Below, one piece after another: positions 53,465-61,548 of a stretch of DNA of 64,000 nucleotides (its first letter is position 1; every line of letters begins with the position of its first letter). The stretch covers positions 431,001-495,000 of the forward strand of contig JAYKKM010000341.1 in assembly GCA_035772405.1 (NCBI GenBank). The letters run 5' to 3'. The notes under the pieces were generated by a model that was not told where the DNA came from, made no database searches, and was given only the letters and a program-made list of their open reading frames with translations. The position numbers and the translations under genes are program-made. This stretch comes from Chrysogorgia sp. JL179-B06. Lineage: Eukaryota > Cnidaria > Anthozoa > Scleralcyonacea > Chrysogorgiidae.

Positions 53465-53877
53465 TTATTGTATTTCGTTTTTACATTTATTATGTAAATA
53501 ATAAAGACTCCAATTTCCACATACAACTGTTGCTCGGGATTGTAGTGGAATGTTTTGATCATAAACAAATGTCAAATTATTTCTTTCAGCAAAAGTCATC
53601 CAATACGTTCGTTTATATAAACTAACTTTTTGTGAAAAACTATCAAAAAATACATGTGTTTGTTTTTATCAACCCAAATAGCTACCCAATGCTGTCCCTT
53701 ATCTTTTGATTCGTCTGTATTCCAAATCCAACATGAAGGAAATTTAATTTTTTCATGAAATACATCTGCAGGATAAGCACCCAAAAAATATTTGTTTAAA
53801 AAAGCATTTGTATTTGCTATTTTATTAATATCATCGGTATATAAAAATTTATTTAAAAAACATAAAACAGGAATCAT
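53465..53877 (-). pseudogene. Adenain-like cysteine protease, frameshifted
   Basis: First frame, from ATG 53877: FLGAYPADVFHEKIKFPSCW, NTDESKDKGQHWVAIWVDKN with the catalytic His (residue 63) in the HWVA motif. A one-base slip at a run of six T (near 53650) moves the remainder to a second frame, which holds the acidic residue strand and VVCGNWSLYYLHN with the predicted catalytic Cys, ending at 53465. Both halves are otherwise clean. The family matures viral capsid precursors. Its start overlaps the stop of the upstream gene (ATGA). Confidence 0.82.
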
Positions 53878-54074
53878 TTTTTTCTTATTTTATCTCTATT
53901 GGCTAAAAAAGAATCGTACTCCGGTTTTAAAGCACTAGCAAGTGTCGATCTAAAACTAGGTGATTGTGGTTGATGAGTAATCGGTAAAGAGGCGTAATCG
54001 CCTTCATCATCGTTTCCATTTTTATATTGTTGTCGAAGTTTTTGATTTCTTATATAAGCAACAGGCATTTTCAT
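53874..54074 (-). CDS. Small Polinton-block ORF, unknown
   Basis: 66 residues from ATG 54074: MKMPVAYIRNQKLRQQYKNG, an acidic bend, then SPSFRSTLASALKPEYDSFL and a basic end. It ends by an ATGA overlap with the protease gene, suggesting coupled expression. No family recognised; a small virion protein is plausible. Confidence 0.5.
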   Translation of the reverse strand: MKMPVAYIRNQKLRQQYKNGNDDEGDYASLPITHQPQSPSFRSTLASALKPEYDSFLANRDKIRKK

Positions 54075-54202
54075 TTTTTTTAATTATTTTAAAACTTTAG
54101 AATGTTGTTTAGCTGTCAAATTATAATTTTGAATTTTCGATACATTGTGTGTTAAATCATACAGCATATCGTCGTAATTAACTTCATAGTTATTTAATCT
54201 TA

Positions 54203-54574
54203 TTATATTCCCTGTTGTTTTAATATTTTTTTCTTTAAGAATTCTTTAATATGTCCTTCACTTAGACTACCATATGTACTTTTCCCCGCTTTCGCTTCTT
54301 GTGTTTCTTCTTGTTGTTCATTAGTAGATGTTTCAGCTTTTCTTTTTCTTTTTTCTTTTCTTTTTAAAAAAGCCACTATATTTTCTTCAGTTTGATTATT
54401 ATTCTTATTTTTTAATTCTTGCTCCATTTTATCTTTACTTTCTAAAAATTGATATTCTTCTTTGTTTTTAATTCCATGTAATAAAATTTTATTAACATGT
54501 TCTTTTTTTATTAATTCTAAGATTTCATTTAATTTATTAGGATCAACTAATTGTACTTTATTAATTCCACTCAT
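54203..54574 (-). CDS. Charged helical ORF, unknown
   Basis: 123 residues from ATG 54574. N-terminal SGINKVQLVDPNKLNEILEL looks like an amphipathic helix; the middle is coiled-coil-like and Lys/Glu/Asn-rich, and a basic nuclear-signal-like KRKEKRKRKAET precedes a conserved-looking end (GHIKEFLKKKILKQQGI). Function unknown; scaffold or minor virion protein are guesses. Confidence 0.5.
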   Translation of the reverse strand: MSGINKVQLVDPNKLNEILELIKKEHVNKILLHGIKNKEEYQFLESKDKMEQELKNKNNNQTEENIVAFLKRKEKRKRKAETSTNEQQEETQEAKAGKSTYGSLSEGHIKEFLKKKILKQQGI

Positions 54575-54576
54575 TT

Positions 54577-54815
54577 TTTCTTCGTTTCTTTTATAATCAA
54601 TTTGTAGGCTTTTTCAAACACATGAATCAAACGAAGGTCTTCACTTAATATAACTTTTAAATCTGTTTTTTTATTTTATTGCGTACAAAACGTTTAAGAA
54701 TTGTTTTATTATCGTTTGAAATGGGTACTACTATTTTATTATCTAAAATATTTTTTGATAAATCTTGAAGATTTCTAATCAAATCATCATTAATTAATTT
54801 TTGTTTTGTTGCCAT
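54577..54815 (-). pseudogene. Short ORF with slip in an A run, unknown
   Basis: From ATG 54815: MATKQKLINDDLIRNLQDLS, then KNILDNKIVVPISNDNKTIL and a basic RFVRNKIKK. The frame is lost at a run of A (near 54670); the adjacent frame continues with SEDLRLIHVFEKAYKLIIKE up to the next gene's start. Roughly 80 residues in total before the slip. No family recognised. Confidence 0.45.
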
Positions 54816-54869
54816 ATTTGCTTTAATATATATTTTTAAACATGGTAAGAAATCTCTTTTCTTTTTCTT

Positions 54870-55097
54870 TTATTTTTCTTTTTTAATTTTATTTAAAAGC
54901 AACAACGAATTAAAAATTTTGGTTGTTGTTTCCTCATCATCATCATCTTCAGAAGAAGTCAAATAATTATCACTATCACTATCATTATCTTCTTCTTCTT
55001 CTTCTTCATCTTCTTCTTCTTCTTTTTCGTCTTTTTCTTTTTCTTTTTCTTTTTCGTCTTCTTTTTTTTTTAATTCTACTTTTTCTTCTTCATCCAC
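54870..55097 (-). CDS. Lys/Glu-rich acidic ORF, possibly capsid gene tail
   Basis: 75 residues, from ATG 55097, of alternating Lys/Glu then Glu/Asp runs, then DNYLTSSEDDDDEETTTKIF and a hydrophobic end. It follows the capsid candidate directly; upstream codons in this frame stay open for a short distance, so it may be an expanded tail rather than a gene. Confidence 0.35.
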   Translation of the reverse strand: MDEEEKVELKKKEDEKEKEKEKDEKEEEEDEEEEEEDNDSDSDNYLTSSEDDDDEETTTKIFNSLLLLNKIKKEK

Positions 55098-55129
55098 AAC
55101 ATATTTATATTATGTGCATATGACCCATT

Positions 55130-56036
55130 CCAATTAGCGAGAGGTATAAAAACTATAAATAATCTTGTAGGACATGAACCATTAAAAGCATCGACAACAT
55201 GATGCCCCCTTCGACCGGTAATATATTTTCGCTAATACATCGATAATTACTAGTATAATATTTAGCTTCCATGTGTTATCAAGAAATGCGGTATTTAATG
55301 CAACACGTAGTTGATCGTTGGGTTTAAAAACAGGTATTTTAATTTTTAAATCATCTAAAGATAGTTCTGTATTGGCTAAACTTAAAGCAGCATCATCTGC
55401 ACCAGATAATAAAATAGATTTTAATACTCTTGTTAAACGTAATTCTATTTTAAATGCTGAAGGAATGATAATTTCCCCACCACCATCGCTAAATAATGAG
55501 GTATCAATTGTATCAATTACTGTTTTTACTTGATTTTTCAACACTCTAGCATACCCTCCAGCATTAACAAAATGGGCACCATCGTTAAACCCTACTATAC
55601 TATCCATATGCTCCGCTGTATCAAGATGAGAAAAATTAATATATTTACATGCATCGTGTTTCGCGTTATTTTCACGCGATAAATATTTAATATATGTAGC
55701 AATATGAGACATATTTCCTGAAGTAGTAACTCTAAGAGGTAACGCTAAAATTGATTTCCCTCCAGCAGCAATAGTGCCTGCAATAGCCCCTGTTGTTTTA
55801 TGTACTAATGACAATTTAGCAAAAATTTGGGCTTTGCTTGTTTTTAAGACACCGACAGCGTTTCCATGTCTTGTGAACGTAACCACATTTGCAGTCGGGT
55901 CTTTAGGTGTTGGTACAATCTCACATTCAGAAAATTCAGTAAATGTATTATTGTAGGGTTTGGAAGTAAATAATTGTAAAGGTGAAGAAAATAATACATC
56001 GTGTTGTTCAATCTCTTCCACAGCTTTTGAATTCAT
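55130..56036 (-). pseudogene. Major capsid protein candidate (double jelly roll), truncated
   Basis: 284-residue frame from ATG 56036 to 55182. N-terminus SECEIVPTPKDPTANVVTFT and the strand pattern after it, and the later IKIPVFKPNDQLRVALN, resemble Polinton/adintovirus hexon-like capsid proteins. After a shift near 55235, an adjacent frame reads RRGHHVVDAFNGSCPTRLFI and ANWNGSYAHN, the conserved GxxxP...FNGS loop that identifies this family. Usual length is 400-650 residues, so the second jelly roll is mostly missing. Assignment by motif only. Confidence 0.65.
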
Positions 56037-56039
56037 TTT

Positions 56040-56210
56040 TTAAACGTTAATCTTTAATATCTTTCCGACTGTACCCAACACCTGGGGTAAAAACATTCCT
56101 AATGCCATTCCTGCACCAAAAGCACCACCTTTTTGTATTTTTTTTCTTTTACCATGTAATCTAGACTTTCTTTTTATTTATTTATTTATTATAATATTTC
56201 TTCGCTTCAT
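56040..56210 (-). pseudogene. Small basic QKGG protein with (AAAT)n slip
   Basis: Begins MKRRNIIINK from ATG 56210; an AAAT tetramer run (about 56175-56191) creates a stop; after it the frame gives SRLHGKRKKIQKGGAFGAGM and a hydrophobic tail ending KILKINV at TAA 56040-56042. Basic stretch, GG, then a Gly/hydrophobic helix is the plan of adenoviral pX/pVI-type proteins. It lies just upstream of the capsid gene. Confidence 0.5.
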
Positions 56211-56315
56211 TTTTTTTTAAGACAAGTTTTTTTAAGAAAAATAATACATTTATTTTACTTTTAACTTAATTTATAGTTTACATTTTTTTCCTTTTTTAAA
56301 ACAAAAAAACAACAA

Positions 56316-56558
56316 TTAATTTCTATTTTGTAAAATTGAACGTAATACATCTGGATCAATTTTTCTTTTTTTTGCTCCTTTATTTGGTACTATTTTTTTT
56401 GATAATCAGGGTTTAAAGTATGCGGTAGACCAATATTAGAATTTAATAAAATATCATCTTCAGTAGGGTTTTTTTAAATGATAAAGCAAAATCTCGCACA
56501 TTTCATGTAAAAATCTTTTTTTAAAAATTTTAAATTTTATAAATTCACTTAATTCCAT
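56316..56558 (-). pseudogene. Short ORF with two slips, unknown
   Basis: From ATG 56558: MELSEFIKFKIFKKRFLHEM, then, after slips at homopolymers near 56475 and 56400, segments TEDDILLNSNIGLPHTLNPD and GAKKRKIDPDVLRSILQNRN in adjacent frames, ending at 56316. The continuity of protein-like sequence across frames argues for one gene of about 80 residues with recent slips. Confidence 0.45.
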
Positions 56559-56727
56559 TGTTTATTCTGTAAGGTTTTCTATATAACGTAACTGTCTTTC
56601 TTTTCTCTTCTTATCATAATATATTGGATCGGAACATTAAGTGCTGTTGATATATGTATAATTCAGCAATTCCAACGTATATCGCTTCAAGCATTTTACG
56701 TTACAACTTTTGATATTAATTGAATCT

Positions 56728-57162
56728 TCATAAATTCTTGTAAATGAAGCCAACAAACAAAAGACAAATAATATACAAATTTTTTGGAATGTAAAAACCA
56801 TTTTTTTTAATAACGATGTTTAAAGTTTTTTTCAATTCTTTCTTTTTTATATTTTGTTTAACTATAATAAAACGCTTGTCCTTCTCTATTAATTGAACAG
56901 CTTTCCCAACTAATGAACTTGCATCGTTATCAACACTGGTTATTATAGTTTTTCCACCAAATAATGTTTCGTCATAATTCATAACCTCAACTTTTACATT
57001 ATATTTAGAATAAGTCCTCATTATTCGATGTTTATTTTTATTACATTCAAGTAATTTTAATTGATATATAGGTCTTGAACCAGTTATAAAAAATGGTGAA
57101 TAATGTTCCTGATGTTCCAAATATTTCGTGTCTTTTTTTTCGTTCTTGTCGCCCCTACTCAT
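56728..57162 (-). CDS. Paralogue-array member 1 (LLEC family), extended
   Basis: 144 residues from ATG 57162 (MSRGDKNEKK). Core: YQLKLLECNKNKH, a KYNVKVEVMNYDETLFGGKT strand-rich part, then SLVGKAVQLIEKD, which align by eye to LLECxK, YKxxF...YIYSY and the closing strand of the shorter paralogues. The C-terminus ends in a hydrophobic segment (LYIICLLFVGFIYKNL), a possible membrane anchor not present in the others. Unknown function. Confidence 0.5.
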   Translation of the reverse strand: MSRGDKNEKKDTKYLEHQEHYSPFFITGSRPIYQLKLLECNKNKHRIMRTYSKYNVKVEVMNYDETLFGGKTIITSVDNDASSLVGKAVQLIEKDKRFIIVKQNIKKKELKKTLNIVIKKNGFYIPKNLYIICLLFVGFIYKNL

Positions 57163-57186
57163 TATTCCACAATTCAATTTTATATG

Positions 57187-57483
57187 TTAAATTGTTAATT
57201 TGCGCGTCTTTATATATGATCCATGATAAATCCTCGGTTGAAAACTTTTTATATATTCTTTAGCACCATTCTTTCTTTCCAAGAATAAATATATTTGAAA
57301 CAATTGATATGTTAGAAAAATTGGTATTGATGATTTAATTTCCTTACACTCCAATAATTGTATTTTACCTGTATATTCTTTATCGTGTGTAGCTGTTATT
57401 ATTTGATCATATCTCATAAATTTAAACATACAATCATCCGCAAGATGATTAGATATAGCCGTTAATAATTCGCGAGCGTTCAT
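57187..57483 (-). CDS. Paralogue-array member 2 (LLEC family)
   Basis: 98 residues from ATG 57483. N-terminal MNARELLTAISNHLADDCMF, then a central GKIQLLECKEIKSS, then YQLFQIYLFLERKNGAKEYI and a basic C-terminus. The upstream 75 bp (57484-57560) recurs upstream of the gene at 58433. LLEC core shared with neighbours. Confidence 0.5.
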   Translation of the reverse strand: MNARELLTAISNHLADDCMFKFMRYDQIITATHDKEYTGKIQLLECKEIKSSIPIFLTYQLFQIYLFLERKNGAKEYIKSFQPRIYHGSYIKTRKLTI

Positions 57484-57630
57484 TTCAAAAAACTAATAAA
57501 AATCAAAACACACACACTGTTTTATAGTATACAAACAGTTTTTTTATTTCTTATAAAAAATAATGTGAGATAATTTATTTTTTCACCAACTTATACATTT
57601 CTTGATGTTCACAAAAACATTTTATAAACA

Positions 57631-57954
57631 CTACATATTCCCCAATAAGATCATCGTCCTTTTGAATGGGTGGTAAGATTGGTGGTAAGGATTGTATTCA
57701 TGCAATATCGTTGTTTTAAAAAGCCATATATATTTTTCTTGAGGTAATCTGAATCTTGTAGCTGTTTTTACGACATGATTAAGTCGGGATTCTATATTAT
57801 CATCTTTAAAAAAGCAATCATAGGCGTTATAAATACAACCATATTTATAATGTGTATGTTCAGTCCAGTGCATCAACTTTAAATTGGAATCTTGATAATC
57901 ATCCAGCAAGAGTTTCAAAGATACATAAAAACAATCATCCTCAAATTCAGACAT
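57631..57954 (-). CDS. Array-associated ORF, possible distant paralogue
   Basis: 107 residues from ATG 57954: MSEFEDDCFYVSLKLLLDDY, HWTEHTHYKYGCIYNAYDCF, FKDDN..., VKTATRFRLPQEKYIWLFKT. The YxCFFKDD...VVKTATRF stretch recalls FKDES...YYKTIFDSAIRRL of the gene at 58547-58726. Similarity is weak; function unknown. Confidence 0.45.
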   Translation of the reverse strand: MSEFEDDCFYVSLKLLLDDYQDSNLKLMHWTEHTHYKYGCIYNAYDCFFKDDNIESRLNHVVKTATRFRLPQEKYIWLFKTTILHEYNPYHQSYHPFKRTMILLGNM

Positions 57955-57982
57955 TTTTTTTCACCAACTCTTTCACAGGGTA

Positions 57983-58170
57983 TTATTGCATGTGAATAGT
58001 TTCCTTTATTTTTACTCCTTTATATAGAAGTGATGGTGAAGTTTCACTAAAAACCCAACACTCAGCAACAACTTTTTTTTTTTAATTTTAATTCCTGTAT
58101 AATTGAGTGGTGAAAATTTTCCATTAAAAATCCAACAATCATTCTTTTCAATCAATTCTTTATTTTCCAT
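57983..58170 (-). pseudogene. Short ORF with internal repeat, slip in poly-A
   Basis: From ATG 58170, which overlaps the stop of the upstream gene (TAATG). DCWIFNGKFSPLNYTGIKIK and, after a run of 11 A that shifts the frame, ECWVFSETSPSLLYKGVKIK: two halves that look like repeats of each other. Ends at TAA 57983-57985. Unknown function. Confidence 0.45.
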
Positions 58171-58433
58171 TATTCTATCTCTTTAAATTGAATAAAACGA
58201 CCTTTCAAATGTGAACAGTCATTTGTTACATAGGTATATATATACTGATCATCGCTACCCATTTCACATAAGTATACTAATAACTTATAACATGGTTGTT
58301 TCTTAAAATATTCTTCTTCTACACATGATAATAACATCATATTAGATTTTTTATAAATTTCTGCAAGATGTTCTGGGGGACATAATTCGGATCATCCATT
58401 CCTTTTTTAAAAATTCGCAAGCATTCATTTTTC
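58170..58433 (-). pseudogene. Paralogue-array member 3, frameshifted
   Basis: ATG 58433 gives MNACEFLKKEWM (start like that of member 2); a second frame carries CPPEHLAEIYKKSNMMLLSC, YKLLVYLCEMGSDDQYIYTY and HLKGRFIQFKEIE to TAA 58170-58172. The parts are in different frames owing to a one-base loss near 58385. Confidence 0.5.
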
Positions 58434-58546
58434 AAAAAACTAATAAAAAATCAAAACACACATGTTTTATAGCAAACAAATAGTTTTTTTATTTTCTTAA
58501 TATTTCCAAGGTTATAGATAAGAAATTAAATGGTAACGAATAAATA

Positions 58547-58726
58547 TTACTCGGTAAGACACACATTTTTACCCAATAAGCGTCTGATTGCTGAATCAAA
58601 TATTGTCTTATAATAACATCCATTACTTTCATCTTTAAAATATAAATGATGCAATTGTATAGTGCTGTCTTTGGTTTTTGGAATGGGTGTAGAGTCTATT
58701 AAACGTAGGTTTGTTGTTGAGTACAT
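58547..58726 (-). CDS. 59-residue ORF, possible array member
   Basis: Intact from ATG 58726 to TAA 58547: MYSTTNLRLIDSTPIPKTKD, then LHHLYFKDESNGCYYKTIFD and AIRRLLGKNVCLTE. The order LxLI, YFK, YYK, IGKxVxLTE resembles the array core with diverged details. Too short to place with certainty. Confidence 0.45.
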   Translation of the reverse strand: MYSTTNLRLIDSTPIPKTKDSTIQLHHLYFKDESNGCYYKTIFDSAIRRLLGKNVCLTE

Positions 58727-58732
58727 ATTTCT

Positions 58733-59041
58733 TTAAATTCCATTATACCAATTTCTTTTTGATCCTGATTCATTTTTTTTCTTTAAGTATTGACTTGTCT
58801 TTTTAAAATCTAACTGCAGTTCCAACCAGGTTTGTCTGATCATTTGATGAATAGGTATATATATACTTTGGAACCCAGTCGATTTTATCATTTTGTAATA
58901 ATATTTTGTATAGAAAAGATCACCATTTTCCCCTATGGTGTTTATTTTTTCACATTTTAATAAAAATAAGAGATTTCCATCGTCACCCAGAACTTTTACA
59001 ATATCTTGAGGTCGTATGAATGAAGGATTCTCTTTCTCCAT
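58733..59041 (-). pseudogene. Paralogue-array member 4, C-terminus shifted
   Basis: From ATG 59041: MEKENPSFIRPQDIVKVLGD, LLFLLKCEKINTIGENGD, YTKYYYKMI. After that the adjacent frame, not this one, gives KYIYTYSSNDQTNLVGTAVR, the family's closing strands, so a slip lies near 58875. Family core LLxCxK...YYKM...YIYTY...G..V.F. Confidence 0.55.
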
Positions 59042-59067
59042 CTCTCGTAACAACTGAATGTCTTTTT

Positions 59068-59337
59068 TTATACAAATGTCACAGTATTTATGTCGTTATT
59101 TATATCTTTAAATTTCACAAACTTTCCAATATTCAACGTTTGATCAAAACGTGTGTAGGTATATAGAAACGTTTCATCCTCCTTTTCACCCTTACAATGA
59201 AAAACTAATTTATAAAATTGAACACTATCCTCAGGTTGGAATATAGTAACTTTATCGCATCTTATTAACCTTACATTTCCCAAACTTTTTACTACATCTT
59301 TAGGTGTACAGAACATATGATTGTCTTGTTTATTCAT
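59068..59337 (-). CDS. Paralogue-array member 5, intact
   Basis: 89 residues from ATG 59337. NHMFCTPKDVVKSLGNVRLI, RCDKVTIFQPEDSVQFYKLV, FHCKGEKEDETFLYTYTRFD, IGKFVKFKDIN: the best complete example of the family (CxPxDVVKxLG lead, RCDK, FYKLVFxC, FLYTY, IGxFVxF). Predicted small beta-rich protein; no known family recognised. Its start region overlaps the end of member 6 by 8 bp. Confidence 0.6.
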   Translation of the reverse strand: MNKQDNHMFCTPKDVVKSLGNVRLIRCDKVTIFQPEDSVQFYKLVFHCKGEKEDETFLYTYTRFDQTLNIGKFVKFKDINNDINTVTFV

Positions 59338-59590
59338 TTATCTTAAAAATTTCTTCAGTAAAACTAATGGTCTCTCCAATTTTATCTGAATGATCGTCTT
59401 GCAAATAAGAATATATATACTTTTCACCATCCTTCATGTGACATTTGAATAATATTTTATAAAAGACAGCTTTACCCTCCTCAGGATGTAGAAGCGGAAC
59501 TTTTGCACATTCTAGTAACACCACTTTAACATTTTTCATTTTTTTCAAGATGTTGAGGTGGACAGAGCAAGGGTGTGTTAGAAGACATTC
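59330..59590 (-). pseudogene. Paralogue-array member 6, slip near start
   Basis: Open frame from about 59548: KNVKVVLLECAKVPLLHPEE, AVFYKILFKCHMKDGEKYIY, SYLQDDHSDKIGETISFTEE. The likely original start, ATG 59590 (MSSNTPLLCPPQHLEK), is one base out of frame because of an A run near 59540; it supplies the CPPxHL lead seen in member 3. Confidence 0.55.
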
Positions 59591-59782
59591 TTATACTCGA
59601 ATGATTAGATTTTTTTTTGGGTCATATTTATATAATTTGGTGTTCATATTTATATAGTGTAAAAAAAGGGGACTAAAATTTCAATATATTCAAAGTAAAC
59701 AATTACAATCCAAATAAAAAATATATAGTTAAAAATATAGTTGACGTGCTTTTATATTTTTAGGACCCTTTATGTAAGGAAT

Positions 59783-59968
59783 CTAGGTATCTTTTAGGTA
59801 TACCAAAAAAACCTCCTTTTTGTTTTCTTTGTCTTTTCTAATAGCTAATCCCAATTGACTTCCAACTATTTGCCCCAAAGTTCCTAAAACATTTAGAACA
59901 CTACCCCCTTTTTGTTGTTTTTTTCTAAGGATAACCCCCCTCCTGCTTCTATATCTTCTTCTTGCCAT
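59783..59968 (-). CDS. Small basic pX-like QKGG protein
   Basis: 61 residues from ATG 59968: MARRRYRSRRGVILRKKQQK then GGSVLNVLGTLGQIVGSQLG. An Arg-rich head, GG and a Gly/hydrophobic helix closely follow the plan of adenovirus pX (mu) precursors; the QKGG junction is shared with two other proteins of the block. Likely a DNA-condensing core protein if functional (inference). Confidence 0.6.
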   Translation of the reverse strand: MARRRYRSRRGVILRKKQQKGGSVLNVLGTLGQIVGSQLGLAIRKDKENKKEVFLVYLKDT

Positions 59969-60304
59969 GTTTTAAAAAAAAATGTATACACAATATATAC
60001 ACCCACTATATATACCTTTTAAAAAACGATTTTCAACAACTCTTTATTTTTTGAAAAAAACATTTTTATTTTTATTTTTACATTTATTATCATTTTTTCT
60101 TCAGTTTCGTTTTTTTTTAAATACAGTCTATTTTTGTTGTAATAAATTTTTTTATTCAACAGATATATATTTATGTTTATTCATGTAATGGAATTAAAGT
60201 CAAATTTTTGTTCTTCTTCTTTCACATGCACCAAAACGTTTTTTTTAAGTTGTTTTTTTCTCCATTCTCTTTTTATATTTATATTTTTATATTTATTTAT
60301 TATT

Positions 60305-60510
60305 TTTTATATATTTCAAAGATCTTTCGCGACTCCACATTTTCCCCAATTTTCCACGACGTTTCCCATATCGAATAAGTGTAAAGGGATCATAGGTTCT
60401 ACCCTTACGATAGTAGAAATCTTCAGCATAGGATCGAACAATCTCACCATAGTGGGAAATTATTGTTAGGTAATGCTCATATGTCAACGTGTATTTAGTT
60501 AGTCTGTTAT
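60305..60510 (-). CDS. Hypothetical ORF fragment at the block's end
   Basis: Open minus frame without a clear ATG: YEHYLTIISHYGEIVRSYAE, DFYYRKGRTYDPFTLIRYGK and a basic end. Protein-like composition but unrecognised. May be the remnant of a gene cut at the element's edge. Confidence 0.35.
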
Positions 60511-60571
60511 GTTATCTATAAATATATATATTACGAAATTAATTAATGTGAATGAACTTCCATAATGACTA

Positions 60572-61384
60572 CCGGGTGACCCAAAAAAAAGTACTCCGGT
60601 TTGATTCATAATAACTTCTAAACAAGTGAAGCTATTAAACTGAAATAACTTTCATTAGATAGAGGGAAGACTAGTTTAGATTTTGATATATTACAGTTGT
60701 ATTTTACTTACAAATTCACGGAGATATTAATGTTCAAAATAGGTAGCATATTTCTGGATGTGTCTAAAATATGCAAAAAACGCCGTATCAAATTCTTAAT
60801 GTTGGATGTCTCTGGGGAGTTGCATGTTATGTTTTATGGAGTTATGGTTTGATTGTGTTTCATTCTGAGTTTATTCTGAACATGAACAAATTTGGAATGT
60901 ACCACATGATCAGCAACCGTAGAATTTAGAAGAGCTTCGCAGCATGCCGTAATCTAGAACAACGAATGATCCATGACTCCTTCGACGCAATGGTGTCACG
61001 GGCTAGGCAGTGCATTCGTGCTAGAGGACACGCGATTCCGAACGAATAAATCTTGCTTGTATTTTGTAAATAATAATACTTCGTTTCATAATAAACAATT
61101 TGTCAAGTGTCATTTATTTACTGCTAATAGTGCGTGTTTCAGTTGAGCAAAGCTTGATTAATATTTGATACGGCGTTTTTTGCATATTTTAGACACATCC
61201 AGAAATATGCTACCGAGTTTGAAAATTAATATCTCCGTGAATTTTTAAGTAAAATACAACTGTCATATTTCAAAATCTAAGTTAGTTTTCCCTCTATCTA
61301 ATGAAAGTTATTTCAGTTTAATAGCTTCACTCGTTTAGAAGTTATTATGAATCAAACCGGAGTACTTTTTTTTGGGTCACCCGG
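60572..61384. mobile_element. Tc1/mariner-like foldback with transposase C-terminus
   Basis: 813 bp flanked by TA (60570-60571, 61385-61386). Ends CCGGGTGACCCAAAAAAAAG with about 225-bp imperfect inverted arms. The spacer holds a plus-strand transposase C-terminus (60933-61049). Confidence 0.88.
60933..61049 (+). pseudogene. Mariner/IS630-type transposase C-terminal remnant
   Basis: Plus frame ending in TAA reads NLEQRMIHDSFDAMVSRARQ then CIRARGHAIPNE, like the C-terminal tail (R...R.CI.A.G) of invertebrate mariner-like transposases. The catalytic domain is absent. Confidence 0.6.
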
Positions 61385-61548
61385 TATATTTGGTAACAGT
61401 CATTGTAATTCTGACCAATCATAGTTTAACGTAGTTTATGTAAATATGTATAACTTCTGTAATATTAATCACTTCGTCTCTTCTCTTGTAAACCTCAATG
61501 CTTAATATGTTCGTTTGATCTGAAATAAATACTTTATTATATATAAAT

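Larger units (their letters stand above)
50340..60520. mobile_element. Polinton/Maverick-like (adintovirus-related) element, truncated
   Basis: A visibly more A+T-rich block with virus-type genes: protein-primed DNA polymerase B (3' part), packaging ATPase, adenain-like protease, capsid protein candidate and many small genes. Plus-strand genes lie at 50.3-53.3 kb and the remainder on the minus strand in a dense, partly overlapping series, as in Polintons. The polymerase N-terminus, the integrase and the inverted termini were not found, so one end at least is lost. Frameshifts and stops indicate a decaying endogenous copy. Confidence 0.8.

Noticed and set aside
60173..60469. Plus-strand ORF rich in Phe/Ser/Leu
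   Set aside because: Opposite strand of A-rich minus-strand genes and non-coding sequence; typical shadow composition.
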